Assembly (NCBI RefSeq): GCF_008692035.1
Contig: NZ_VTFG01000002.1
Location: 1,612,001 to 1,676,000, forward strand
Direction: 5' to 3'
Length of the DNA stretch: 64,000 bases
Source of the DNA: Pseudomonas marginalis
Lineage (GTDB): Bacteria; Pseudomonadota; Gammaproteobacteria; Pseudomonadales; Pseudomonadaceae
Below are positions 26,863 through 35,437 of this stretch, one piece after another. A model generated the notes under the pieces. That model ran no database searches, had not been told where the DNA came from, and was given only the letters and a program-made list of their open reading frames with translations. Position numbers and translations under genes: made by a program. Position 1 is the stretch's first letter. Every line of letters begins with the position of its first letter.

Positions 26863-28224
26863 ATGTTGAAACCTGCGAAGAAACTGCAAAAAGTCCTGAT
26901 CGCCAACCGCGGCGAGATCGCGCTGCGTATCCTGCGCGCCTGTAAGGAAGAGGGCATCAAGACCGTCGCTGTTTACTCGACGGCCGATACCGAATTGATG
27001 CACGTGAAACTGGCGGACGAGAGCATCTGCATCGGCCCGCCACTGGCCACGAACTCGTACCTGAAAGTCTCGAACATCATCGCCGCCGCTGAAGTGACCG
27101 GCGCTGATGGCATCCACCCGGGCTACGGCTTCCTCGCGGAAAACGCCGATTTCGCCGAACAGGTGGAAAAATCCGGGTTTGCCTTCATCGGCCCGAAAGC
27201 CGAAACCATTCGCCTGATGGGCGACAAGGTCTCGGCCAAGGACGCCATGATCGCGGCCGGCGTGCCAACCGTTCCGGGCTCCGACGGCCCACTGCCTGAA
27301 GACGAGGAAACCGCACTGCGCATTGGTCGCGAAGTCGGCTACCCGGTGATCATCAAGGCCGCCGGTGGCGGTGGTGGTCGCGGCATGCGCGTGGTGCACA
27401 AGGAAGAAGAACTGATCGAAGCGGCCAAGCAGACTCGCTCCGAAGCGGCTGCCTGGTTCGGCAACCCGATGGTCTACCTGGAGAAGTACCTGACCAACCC
27501 ACGTCACGTGGAAGTGCAGGTACTGTCCGACGGCCAGGGCCACGCCATCCACCTGGGCGACCGCGATTGCTCGCTGCAACGTCGTCACCAGAAGGTGTTG
27601 GAAGAAGCCCCGGCACCGGGCCTGGATGAAAAAGCGCGTCAGGAAGTCCTGGCTCGCTGCGTCAAGGCGTGCATCGACATCAACTACCGTGGCGCCGGTA
27701 CCTTTGAGTTCCTCTACGAGAACGGCCGTTTCTACTTCATCGAGATGAACACTCGTGTGCAGGTAGAGCACCCGGTGTCGGAGATGGTCACCGGTATCGA
27801 CATCGTCAAGGAGATGCTCAGCATCGCCGCCGGCAACGTGCTGTCCTTCACCCAGGACGACGTGAAGATCCACGGTCACTCCCTGGAGTGCCGGATCAAC
27901 GCCGAAGACCCGAAGACCTTTATCCCAAGCCCTGGCCTGGTCAAGCATTTCCACGCGCCCGGCGGCAACGGCGTACGTGTGGATTCGCACCTGTACAGCG
28001 GTTACAAGGTTCCGTCCAACTACGACTCGCTGATCGGCAAGCTGATCACCTGGGGCGCGACCCGCGACGAGGCCATGGCCCGTATGCGCAATGCCCTGGA
28101 CGAAATCGTGGTCGACGGCATCAAGACCAACATCCCGCTGCACCGGGACCTGGTTCGCGATGAAGGCTTCTGCGAGGGTGGTGTGAACATTCACTACCTG
28201 GAACACAAGCTGGCCAACCAGTAA
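26863..28224 (+). CDS. accC: Acetyl-CoA carboxylase biotin carboxylase
   Basis: 453-aa ATP-grasp enzyme carboxylating the biotin of AccB. Seen: KVLIANRGEIALRILRACKE, HPGYGFLAEN, the glycine-rich loop AAGGGGGRGMRVV, RDCSLQRRHQKVLEEAPAPG, and FIEMNTRVQVEHPVSEM with catalytic Arg and Glu. ATG at 26863 has GGAG upstream; an in-frame TTG at 26842 would overlap accB and is less likely. A strong terminator follows at 28235. Confidence 0.97.
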   Translation: MLKPAKKLQKVLIANRGEIALRILRACKEEGIKTVAVYSTADTELMHVKLADESICIGPPLATNSYLKVSNIIAAAEVTGADGIHPGYGFLAENADFAEQVEKSGFAFIGPKAETIRLMGDKVSAKDAMIAAGVPTVPGSDGPLPEDEETALRIGREVGYPVIIKAAGGGGGRGMRVVHKEEELIEAAKQTRSEAAAWFGNPMVYLEKYLTNPRHVEVQVLSDGQGHAIHLGDRDCSLQRRHQKVLEEAPAPGLDEKARQEVLARCVKACIDINYRGAGTFEFLYENGRFYFIEMNTRVQVEHPVSEMVTGIDIVKEMLSIAAGNVLSFTQDDVKIHGHSLECRINAEDPKTFIPSPGLVKHFHAPGGNGVRVDSHLYSGYKVPSNYDSLIGKLITWGATRDEAMARMRNALDEIVVDGIKTNIPLHRDLVRDEGFCEGGVNIHYLEHKLANQ

Positions 28225-28234
28225 GTGCTCCACC

Positions 28235-28268
28235 CAACAAAGCCGCCTTCGGGCGGCTTTGTTGTTTG
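28235..28268 (+). terminator. Rho-independent terminator after accC
   Basis: CAACAAAGCCGCC, loop TTCG, GGCGGCTTTGTTG, then TTTG: a 13-bp perfect stem with a UUCG-type loop and a short U tract, 10 bases after the accC stop. Confidence 0.9.
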
Positions 28269-28300
28269 TGGGCCCTCTACTTTTTTGAAGATGTACACCG

Positions 28301-28400
28301 TCAAAATGTGGGAGGGGGCTTGCCCCCGATGGCGGTGGATCAGTTACAGATGCTGAGACTGACACACTGCAATCGGGGGCAAGCCCCCTCCCACATTTGA
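28301..28400. repeat. REPIN (GTGGGAGGGGGCTTGC type)
   Basis: Inverted pair, left arm from 28301 (TCAAAATGTGGGAGGGGGCT) and complementary right arm ending at 28400, with a 41-base spacer nearly identical to the one at 25660-25700. It lies between the accC terminator and prmA. Confidence 0.88.
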
Positions 28401-28505
28401 CCGGCGTGCAGTCAGTAGTGTCGTCTTCTGCCCGCCGCTCGCGTAAACTTGCGCGCTTTCGCAGCCTACCCCGCTGCACACTCATTTTTTTCAAAGGTGC
28501 CCGCC

Positions 28506-29384
28506 ATGCCTTGGCTGCAAGTCCGTCTCGCCATCAGCCCAGAACAAGCCGAAACCTACGAAGACGCGTTCCTCGAAGTGGGCGCCGTCTCGGTGACCTT
28601 CATGGACGCCGAAGACCAGCCGATCTTCGAACCCGAGCTGAATACCACCCCGCTGTGGTCCCACACCCATCTGCTGGCCCTGTTCGAAGACGGCACCGAC
28701 GCCGCCGCCGTACTGGCCCATATGGAATTGCTCACCGGCAGCCCGTTGCCCGAGCATCACAGCGAAATCATCGAAGACCAGGACTGGGAACGCAGCTGGA
28801 TGGACAACTTCCAGCCGATGCGCTTCGGCCAGCGCCTGTGGATCGTGCCGAGCTGGCATGCCGCCCCGGAGCCGAACGCGGTCAACCTGCTGCTGGATCC
28901 GGGCCTGGCATTCGGCACCGGCACCCACCCCACCACCGCGTTGTGCCTGGAGTGGCTGGACGGCCAGGACCTGACGGACAGCCACGTGCTGGATTTCGGC
29001 TGCGGCTCGGGGATCCTGGCGATTGCCGCCCTGTTGCTGGGCGCCAAGGAAGCCGTGGGCACCGACATCGACGTGCAGGCCCTGGAAGCGTCCCGGGATA
29101 ACGCCGGGCGCAACAACATTCCTGAAGGCAAATTCCCGCTCTACCTGCCGCAGGATTTGCCCCAGGTGCAGGCCGACGTGCTGGTCGCCAATATCCTCGC
29201 CGGCCCGCTGGTGTCCCTGGCGCCGCAACTGTCGAGCCTGGTCAAGCCGGGCGGGCGCCTGGCGCTGTCGGGCATCCTCGCCGAGCAGGGCGAAGATGTC
29301 GCCGCCGCCTACGCCAAGGATTTCGAGTTGGATCCGATCGCTAACCGTGATGGCTGGGTACGCATCAGCGGACGTCGGCGCTAG
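28506..29384 (+). CDS. prmA: Ribosomal protein L11 methyltransferase
   Basis: 292-aa SAM-dependent methyltransferase that trimethylates ribosomal protein L11. Seen: N-terminal substrate-recognition domain beginning MPWLQVRLAISPEQAETYED; PGLAFGTGTHPTTALCLEWL; the SAM site VLDFGCGSGILAIAALLLGA; and DVLVANILAGPLVSL. ATG at 28506 follows a GGTGCCC context without a strong ribosome site, but the N-terminus fits the family exactly. Length matches E. coli PrmA (293 aa). Confidence 0.95.
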   Translation: MPWLQVRLAISPEQAETYEDAFLEVGAVSVTFMDAEDQPIFEPELNTTPLWSHTHLLALFEDGTDAAAVLAHMELLTGSPLPEHHSEIIEDQDWERSWMDNFQPMRFGQRLWIVPSWHAAPEPNAVNLLLDPGLAFGTGTHPTTALCLEWLDGQDLTDSHVLDFGCGSGILAIAALLLGAKEAVGTDIDVQALEASRDNAGRNNIPEGKFPLYLPQDLPQVQADVLVANILAGPLVSLAPQLSSLVKPGGRLALSGILAEQGEDVAAAYAKDFELDPIANRDGWVRISGRRR

Positions 29385-29414
29385 AATGAGCGCTTGCCTG
29401 AATCGGATGGCCGC

Positions 29415-30653
29415 ATGACCGACAGTTTCGTCACCCAGTGCCCGCATTGCCAAACCCGCTTTCGCGTCAACCACGCCCAATTGAGCGTGGCTCGCGGCGT
29501 GGTTCGCTGCGGCTCGTGCCTGCAAGTCTTCAACGCTGCCCGCCAGCTGCTGGAGCAGCGCGCCCAGGCGCCTGCGCCGGAGCAGCCGACCACGATCGAG
29601 CCCGTGCGCGAAGCCGCGCCTGAGCCACAGCGGGCAATCAGCCAGAAGCAATGGAGCGCCGAAGAGCTGGACCTGGACAACCTGGACCTGGACCAGGAAC
29701 TGGCCAAGCTGGAACGCCGCGAGATTCAGCACACACTGCCCGTGGGCGCGGAACGCCGCCAGCCCGGTGCCGACCGTCGGCAGAAAGAAGACGCCCTCAG
29801 CGCCAGCCGCGAAACCGTCAAGGCCGAAGAAGAAAAATGGGCCGCCAGCCTGTTCAGCGAACCGCCTGAAGAACGCGCCTCCGCCGCCGAAGACGAACCT
29901 GAACCGACCAAAGCCACTGCGACCCGGCAGCGCACCGAGCCCTCCATGTCGTTGCACCTCGACGATGAGCCCGCGCTGCGCTCAACCCCGGAAGATGAAC
30001 ACATCGACCCTCCGTTCACGCCCCTGACAGCGGCAGCGGATGAAGCGGAGCCCGAAGAGCGCGCGCAACCCCGTCGCAAGCGCCCACGCCCCGAGGCCGG
30101 CGTCCATGACGACCTGCTCCAGGACCTGGAAGACGACCCTCTGCACCTGTACGCGCAAAAACGCCCGCAGGGCCTGGGCCGTCGCCTGATCTGGATGCTG
30201 CTGGTACTGATCGCCGCCGCCGGCCTGGCCGCGCAGTACATTGCCTATCAGTTCGACGATCTGGCCCGCCAGGACGCTTACCGCCCGTGGTTCCAGCAAC
30301 TGTGCCCGACACTGGGCTGCACGGTGCCGTCGCGGGTCGATATCGCCCATATCAAGAGCAGTAACCTGGTGGTACGCAGCCACCCGGAGTTCGCCGGGGC
30401 GCTGGTGGTGGATGCGATCATCTATAACCGCGCGACGTTCTCCCAGCCCTTTCCGCTGCTGGAACTGCGTTTCGCCGACCTCAACGGCAACCTGATTGCC
30501 AGTCGTCGCTTCAAGCCCGCCGAATACCTGAGCGGCGAATTGGCCGGGGTGAGCGAAATGCCATCACAGACCCCGATCCATATCTCCCTGGATATCCTCG
30601 ATCCGGGCAATAAAGCCGTGAATTACAGCCTGAGCTTCCACTCGCCCGAGTGA
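29415..30653 (+). CDS. Zinc-ribbon / DUF3426 membrane protein
   Basis: 412-aa protein. Seen: N-terminal MJ0042-type zinc ribbon CPHCQTRFRVNHAQL...RCGSC (two CxxC pairs within ~35 residues); a long charged, low-complexity middle rich in Glu, Arg and Pro (residues ~50-245); one transmembrane helix (~255-275, LIWMLLVLIAAAGLAAQYIA); and a C-terminal DUF3426 beta domain (~280-412) with CPTLGCTVPSRVDIAHIKSS. Function unknown, probably an inner-membrane regulator or scaffold. Located between prmA and dusB, as in P. aeruginosa (PA4851). Confidence 0.8.
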   Translation: MTDSFVTQCPHCQTRFRVNHAQLSVARGVVRCGSCLQVFNAARQLLEQRAQAPAPEQPTTIEPVREAAPEPQRAISQKQWSAEELDLDNLDLDQELAKLERREIQHTLPVGAERRQPGADRRQKEDALSASRETVKAEEEKWAASLFSEPPEERASAAEDEPEPTKATATRQRTEPSMSLHLDDEPALRSTPEDEHIDPPFTPLTAAADEAEPEERAQPRRKRPRPEAGVHDDLLQDLEDDPLHLYAQKRPQGLGRRLIWMLLVLIAAAGLAAQYIAYQFDDLARQDAYRPWFQQLCPTLGCTVPSRVDIAHIKSSNLVVRSHPEFAGALVVDAIIYNRATFSQPFPLLELRFADLNGNLIASRRFKPAEYLSGELAGVSEMPSQTPIHISLDILDPGNKAVNYSLSFHSPE

Positions 30654-30758
30654 ATCGGCCTACACACCGTCGCTTGACGGTGGAGTATTGACTGGGCCCC
30701 GCCCATCCAAACCGGCGGCGATAAAGAAATAACTGTTCAGATTTTATCCAATTCAGCC

Positions 30759-30787
30759 TTTATCCAGTCATCGAGAGCGGGTATCAT
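30759..30787 (+). promoter_or_regulatory. Candidate sigma70 promoter of dusB-fis
   Basis: TTTATC (30759-30764) and TATCAT (30782-30787) with 17-base spacing, 51 bases before the dusB start and followed by a GC-rich GCCAACCC stretch. A GC-rich discriminator is the kind of sequence that puts fis promoters under growth-rate (ppGpp) control. The -35 is poor, so this is tentative. Confidence 0.35.
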
Positions 30788-30838
30788 GCCAACCCTTTTT
30801 CGAACTCTAATGATCCGGCCCCACAACAGGGAAGTCCT

Positions 30839-31852
30839 ATGTCGGCGGTACGCATCGGCCCATATACATTGCAGAATGGCTTGATTCTCGCCCCGATGGC
30901 GGGCGTCACCGACCAGCCCTTTCGTCAGCTGTGCAAGCGTTTGGGCGCGGGTCTAGTAGTCTCGGAAATGGTCACCAGCGACATGAGCTTGTGGAACACC
31001 CGCAAATCGCGGATGCGCATGATCCACGAAGGTGATCCCGAGCCCCGCTCGGTCCAGATCGCCGGCGGTGATGCGCAGATGCTGGCGGATGCAGCCCGGG
31101 CCAACGTGGAGTTGGGCGCACAGATCATCGATATCAACATGGGCTGCCCGGCCAAGAAGGTCTGCAACAAGGCCGCCGGTTCCGCGCTGTTGAAAGATGA
31201 GCAGTTGGTTGCCGAGATCCTGCAGGCCGTTGTTGCCGCAGTGGATGTGCCGGTGACCCTGAAGATTCGTACCGGTTGGGACCGGGACAACAAGAACGGC
31301 CTGACGGTGGCGAAGATCGCCGAACAGGCAGGCATTACAGCGCTGGCGGTGCATGGTCGCACCCGCGCCGACCTTTACACCGGTGAAGCCGAGTACGACA
31401 CCATCGCCGCGATCAAGCAGGCGGTGTCGATGCCGGTATTTGCCAATGGCGACATCGACTCGGCCGAAAAAGCCCGGCGCGTGCTGCACGCCACCGGTGC
31501 CGATGGTGTGTTGATTGGCCGGGCCGCCCAGGGGCGGCCGTGGATTTTTCGTGAGGTCGAGCATTTCCTGCGTACGGGTGAAGTCCTGCCGGCGCCGGAA
31601 CTGGTCGAGGTGGAACGTATTCTGCTAGAGCATCTGGCTGCACTTCACACCTTCTATGGAGAGGTGATGGGCGTGCGTATTGCTCGCAAGCATGTGGGTT
31701 GGTATCTCGCAACCCTGCCAGGCGCCAGGGAGTTTCGCGCCGGGTTCAATCGTTTGGATGAAACGCAAGCACAGGTCACCGCCGTTCGTGAGTTTTTTGC
31801 CGAACGAGACAAGAGCCTGAGAGCAGGGGACGGAGAATGGGTGGCCGCATGA
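30839..31852 (+). CDS. dusB: tRNA-dihydrouridine synthase B
   Basis: 337-aa FMN/NADPH enzyme reducing uridine to dihydrouridine in the tRNA D-loop. Seen: LAPMAGVTDQPFRQLCKR; GGDAQMLADAAR; DINMGCPAKKVCNKAAGSAL with the catalytic Cys; VHGRTRADLYTGEAEYD; and GVLIGRAAQGRPWIF. Start ATG at 30839 with CAGGGA upstream. Its stop overlaps the fis start (ATGA), the classic dusB-fis operon. Confidence 0.96.
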   Translation: MSAVRIGPYTLQNGLILAPMAGVTDQPFRQLCKRLGAGLVVSEMVTSDMSLWNTRKSRMRMIHEGDPEPRSVQIAGGDAQMLADAARANVELGAQIIDINMGCPAKKVCNKAAGSALLKDEQLVAEILQAVVAAVDVPVTLKIRTGWDRDNKNGLTVAKIAEQAGITALAVHGRTRADLYTGEAEYDTIAAIKQAVSMPVFANGDIDSAEKARRVLHATGADGVLIGRAAQGRPWIFREVEHFLRTGEVLPAPELVEVERILLEHLAALHTFYGEVMGVRIARKHVGWYLATLPGAREFRAGFNRLDETQAQVTAVREFFAERDKSLRAGDGEWVAA

Positions 31853-32169
31853 CGATGATGACCGAGACTTTAGTGAGTGGAACAACACCCGTGAGCGACA
31901 ACGTCAATTTGAAACAGCACCTCAACACGCCGAGCGAAGAAGGCCAGACCCTTCGCGGGAGTGTCGAGAAGGCGCTGCATAATTATTTCGCCCACCTTGA
32001 GGGCGCTTCCGTCACGGACGTGTACAACCTGGTGCTCTCCGAAGTCGAGGCGCCCCTGCTCGAAAGCGTGATGAACTACGTCAAGGGCAACCAGACCAAA
32101 GCCAGTGAGCTGCTGGGCCTCAACCGTGGCACCTTGCGCAAAAAGCTCAAGCAATACGATTTGCTGTAA
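31849..32169 (+). CDS. fis: Nucleoid-associated regulator Fis
   Basis: 106-aa DNA-bending protein that activates rRNA promoters and shapes the nucleoid. Seen: GASVTDVYNLVLSEVEAPLL dimerisation helices and the C-terminal helix-turn-helix KASELLGLNRGTLRKKLKQY. The ATG at 31849 overlaps the dusB stop; an in-frame ATG four codons upstream also exists. The protein ends in ...YDLL; a terminator follows. Confidence 0.95.
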   Translation: MTMMTETLVSGTTPVSDNVNLKQHLNTPSEEGQTLRGSVEKALHNYFAHLEGASVTDVYNLVLSEVEAPLLESVMNYVKGNQTKASELLGLNRGTLRKKLKQYDLL

Positions 32170-32186
32170 GCATTCAATCAAACCAG

Positions 32187-32219
32187 AAAGGCGCCCGCGT
32201 AAAACCGGTCGCCTTTTTT
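32187..32219 (+). terminator. Rho-independent terminator after fis
   Basis: AAAGGCG at 32187 pairs with CGCCTTT ending at 32216, extended by CC/GG, followed by TTTTTT. It lies 17 bases after the fis stop and just before purH, so purH needs its own promoter or read-through. Confidence 0.75.
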
Positions 32220-32250
32220 GCTGACTCCTTTGCTTTTGATGGAAATTGAA

Positions 32251-33858
32251 ATGACCGACCAGACTACCCGCCTGCCGATCCGCCGCGCCTTGATCAGTGT
32301 CTCCGACAAGACCGGGATCCTCGAATTTGCCCGGGAGCTGGAAGCCCTGGGCGTGGAAATCCTCTCCACGGGCGGGACCTTCAAGCTGCTGCAGGACAAC
32401 GGCGTGGCCGCAGTGGAAGTGGCGGACTACACCGGCTTCGCAGAAATGATGGACGGTCGCGTCAAGACCCTGCACCCGAAAATCCACGGCGGCATCCTCG
32501 GCCGTCGCGGCATCGACGACGCCATCATGACCGAGCACGGCATCAAGCCGATCGACCTGGTGGCCGTCAACCTCTACCCGTTCGAAGCCACCATCAACAA
32601 GCCGGGCTGCGACCTGCCGACCGCCATCGAAAACATCGATATCGGCGGCCCGACCATGGTTCGCTCGGCGGCCAAGAACCACAAAGACGTGGCCATCGTG
32701 GTCAACGCCGGCGACTACGCCCAGGTGCTGGAAAGTTTGAAAGCCGGCGGCCTGACCTACGCCCAGCGGTTCGACCTGATGCTCAAGGCGTTCGAACACA
32801 CCGCCGCCTATGACGGCATGATCGCCAACTACATGGGCACCGTGAACCAGGCCGCCGAAACCCTGAGCACAGAAGGCCGCAGCCAGTTCCCGCGCACCTT
32901 CAACAGCCAGTTCATCAAGGCCCAGGAAATGCGCTACGGCGAGAACCCGCACCAGAGCGCGGCGTTCTACGTGGAAGCCAAGCCTGCCGAAGTGGGCATC
33001 GCCACTGCGACCCAACTGCAAGGCAAAGAACTGTCCTACAACAACGTGGCCGACACCGACGCCGCGCTGGAATGCGTGAAGAGCTTCGTCAAGCCGGCCT
33101 GCGTGATCGTCAAGCACGCCAACCCGTGCGGCGTGGCCGTGAGCCCGGACGCTGAAGGTGGCATTCGCCAGGCGTACGAACTGGCCTACGCCACCGACAC
33201 CGAATCCGCGTTCGGCGGCATCATCGCGTTCAACCGTGAACTGGATGCAGAGACGGCCAAGGCCATCGTCGAGCGTCAGTTCGTCGAAGTGATCATCGCC
33301 CCTTCCGTGAGCGAAGAAGCCCGCGCCATCGTGGCGGCCAAAGCCAACGTGCGCCTGCTGGCCTGCGGCGAGTGGTCGGCTGAACGTGCCGCTGCCTGGG
33401 ACTACAAGCGCGTCAACGGCGGCCTGCTGGTACAGAGCCGCGACATCGGCATGATCGGCAGCGCAGACCTCAAGGTAGTGACCAAGCGCGCCCCGACCGA
33501 GCAAGAGATCAACGACCTGATCTTCGCCTGGAAAGTGGCCAAGTACGTTAAATCCAACGCCATCGTCTACGCCAAGAACCGCCAGACCATCGGTGTCGGC
33601 GCTGGCCAGATGAGCCGCGTGAACTCGGCGCGTATCGCCGCGATCAAGGCCGAGCACGCCGGTTTGCAGGTGGCCGGCTCGGTGATGGCATCGGATGCAT
33701 TCTTCCCGTTCCGTGATGGCCTGGACAACGCCGCGAAAGCCGGCGTGACTGCCGTGATCCAACCGGGCGGCTCGATGCGTGATGCCGAGGTGATCGCCGC
33801 TGCCGATGAAGCCGGCATTGCCATGGTCTTCACCGGCATGCGCCACTTCCGTCACTGA
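32251..33858 (+). CDS. purH: Bifunctional AICAR transformylase / IMP cyclohydrolase
   Basis: 535-aa enzyme for the last two steps of IMP synthesis. Seen: N-terminal MGS-like IMP cyclohydrolase domain (RRALISVSDKTGILEFAREL, STGGTF, VKTLHPKIHGGILGRR) and C-terminal transformylase domain (FGGIIAFNRELD, VKHANPCGVAV with the catalytic Lys-His, and SDAFFPFRDGLDNAAKAGV). Start ATG at 32251. purD follows after a 184-base gap filled by a REPIN. Same order as P. aeruginosa (PA4854-PA4855). Confidence 0.96.
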   Translation: MTDQTTRLPIRRALISVSDKTGILEFARELEALGVEILSTGGTFKLLQDNGVAAVEVADYTGFAEMMDGRVKTLHPKIHGGILGRRGIDDAIMTEHGIKPIDLVAVNLYPFEATINKPGCDLPTAIENIDIGGPTMVRSAAKNHKDVAIVVNAGDYAQVLESLKAGGLTYAQRFDLMLKAFEHTAAYDGMIANYMGTVNQAAETLSTEGRSQFPRTFNSQFIKAQEMRYGENPHQSAAFYVEAKPAEVGIATATQLQGKELSYNNVADTDAALECVKSFVKPACVIVKHANPCGVAVSPDAEGGIRQAYELAYATDTESAFGGIIAFNRELDAETAKAIVERQFVEVIIAPSVSEEARAIVAAKANVRLLACGEWSAERAAAWDYKRVNGGLLVQSRDIGMIGSADLKVVTKRAPTEQEINDLIFAWKVAKYVKSNAIVYAKNRQTIGVGAGQMSRVNSARIAAIKAEHAGLQVAGSVMASDAFFPFRDGLDNAAKAGVTAVIQPGGSMRDAEVIAAADEAGIAMVFTGMRHFRH

Positions 33859-33886
33859 TCCAACTCGAGCGAAATGTGGCAGCCGG

Positions 33887-33986
33887 TTTTGTGGCGAGGG
33901 AGCTTGCTCCCGCTGGGGTGCGAAGCGCCCCCAAAAGCGGGCTCCAGCTGCGCTGTCGAACGGGAGCAAGCGCCCTCGCCACAAGA
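33887..33986. repeat. REPIN (TGTGGCGAGGGAGCTTGCTC type)
   Basis: Inverted arms TTGTGGCGAGGGAGCTTGCT (from 33887) and the complement ending ...CGCCCTCGCCACAAGA, about 43 bases apart. A different REP subtype from those at 25.6 and 28.3 kb. It fills the purH-purD gap. Confidence 0.85.
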
Positions 33987-34042
33987 GTCCGGCTCCACAT
34001 TAAAGCGCTCGTGCAGCGCCTACAGAATTTGAGGTTTTTGAA

Positions 34043-35335
34043 ATGAATGTTTTGATCATTGGCAGCGGTGGCCGTGAACACGCCCTGGCCTGGAAAGTTG
34101 CCCAGGACCCACGGGTCCAGAAAGTCTTCGTCGCCCCCGGCAACGCCGGTACCGCCATCGAAGCCAAGTGCGAAAACGTCGCCATCGACGTACTGGCCCT
34201 TGAGCAACTGGCCGACTTCGCCGAGAAAAACGTCTCCCTGACCATCGTCGGTCCGGAAGTGCCATTGGTTGCCGGTGTCGTAGACCTGTTCCGCAGCCGC
34301 GGCCTGGATTGCTTCGGCCCAACCGCCGGCGCGGCCCAGCTGGAAGGCTCGAAAGCCTTCACCAAGGATTTCCTGGCGCGCCACAAGATCCCGACGGCCG
34401 ACTACCAGAACTTCACCGAGATCGAGCCCGCCCTGGCCTACCTGCGTGAAAAAGGCGCGCCGATCGTGATCAAGGCCGACGGCCTGGCCGCCGGTAAAGG
34501 CGTGATCGTCGCCATGACCCTGCAGGAAGCCGAAGACGCCGTGCGTGACATGCTCGCCGGTAACGCCTTTGGTGACGCGGGTTCGCGCGTCGTCATCGAG
34601 GAATTCCTCGACGGCGAAGAAGCCAGCTTTATCGTGATGGTCGACGGCAAGAACGTGCTGCCGATGGCCACCAGCCAGGACCACAAACGCGTCGGCGACG
34701 CCGACACTGGCCCGAACACCGGCGGCATGGGTGCCTACTCCCCTGCCCCGGTGGTGACCGCCGAGGTGCACCAGCGCGTGATGGACCTGGTGATCTGGCC
34801 GACCGTGCGTGGCATGGCCGATGAAGGCAATGTGTACACCGGTTTCCTCTACGCCGGCCTGATGATCGACAAAGCCGGCAACCCGAAAGTCATCGAGTTC
34901 AACTGCCGCTTCGGCGACCCGGAAACCCAACCGGTGATGCTGCGCCTGCAATCGAGCCTGGTGCTGCTGGTGGAAGCCGCGCTGGCCCAGGCCCTGGACA
35001 AGGTTGAAGCGCAGTGGGATCCACGTCCGAGCGTCGGCATTGTGCTGGCCGCCGGTGGTTACCCGGCCGACTACGCCAAGGGCGATGTGATTGAAGGCCT
35101 GGACGCGGCTGCTACCCTGGAAGGCAAGGTGTTCCATGCGGGCACCGCGCTCAAGGACGGCAAGGTCGTGACCGCCGGAGGCCGTGTGCTGTGCGCCACC
35201 GCCATGGGTGCCAGCGTCGACGCCGCACAGCAACAGGCGTACAAGCTGGCTGCAAAAATCGACTGGAAAGGCTGCTTCTACCGCACGGACATCGGCTACC
35301 GCGCCATTGCCCGTGAACGTGGCGAAAGCCTGTAA
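34043..35335 (+). CDS. purD: Phosphoribosylamine-glycine ligase
   Basis: 430-aa ATP-grasp enzyme (GAR synthetase) adding glycine to phosphoribosylamine, the second step of purine synthesis. Seen: MNVLIIGSGGREHALAWKVA; GPEVPLVAGVVDLF; VIKADGLAAGKGVIVA; DHKRVGDADTGPNTGGMGAY; FNCRFGDPETQ. ATG at 34043 with GAGG upstream. Length equals that of E. coli PurD (429 aa). Confidence 0.96.
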   Translation: MNVLIIGSGGREHALAWKVAQDPRVQKVFVAPGNAGTAIEAKCENVAIDVLALEQLADFAEKNVSLTIVGPEVPLVAGVVDLFRSRGLDCFGPTAGAAQLEGSKAFTKDFLARHKIPTADYQNFTEIEPALAYLREKGAPIVIKADGLAAGKGVIVAMTLQEAEDAVRDMLAGNAFGDAGSRVVIEEFLDGEEASFIVMVDGKNVLPMATSQDHKRVGDADTGPNTGGMGAYSPAPVVTAEVHQRVMDLVIWPTVRGMADEGNVYTGFLYAGLMIDKAGNPKVIEFNCRFGDPETQPVMLRLQSSLVLLVEAALAQALDKVEAQWDPRPSVGIVLAAGGYPADYAKGDVIEGLDAAATLEGKVFHAGTALKDGKVVTAGGRVLCATAMGASVDAAQQQAYKLAAKIDWKGCFYRTDIGYRAIARERGESL

Positions 35336-35356
35336 CGCTAGCTATCCGTTCGGTTA

Positions 35357-35379
35357 GGCAAGGGCTTCTGGCCCTTGCC
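35357..35379 (+). terminator. Hairpin after purD
   Basis: GGCAAGGGC, loop TTCT, GCCCTTGCC starting 22 bases after the purD stop: a 9-bp perfect stem. No U tract follows (GTATAC), so its strength as a terminator is uncertain. Confidence 0.5.
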
Positions 35380-35437
35380 GTATACAGGCCTCCCCGCGCA
35401 TAGTTAACCGTGCATCAACCTACGAAGGGATTTCGCC

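Noticed and set aside
25629..28400. Repeats at 25.6 and 28.3 kb as a CRISPR-like array
   Set aside because: Two copies 2.7 kb apart, each an inverted pair with REP arms; no regular direct repeats with unique spacers.
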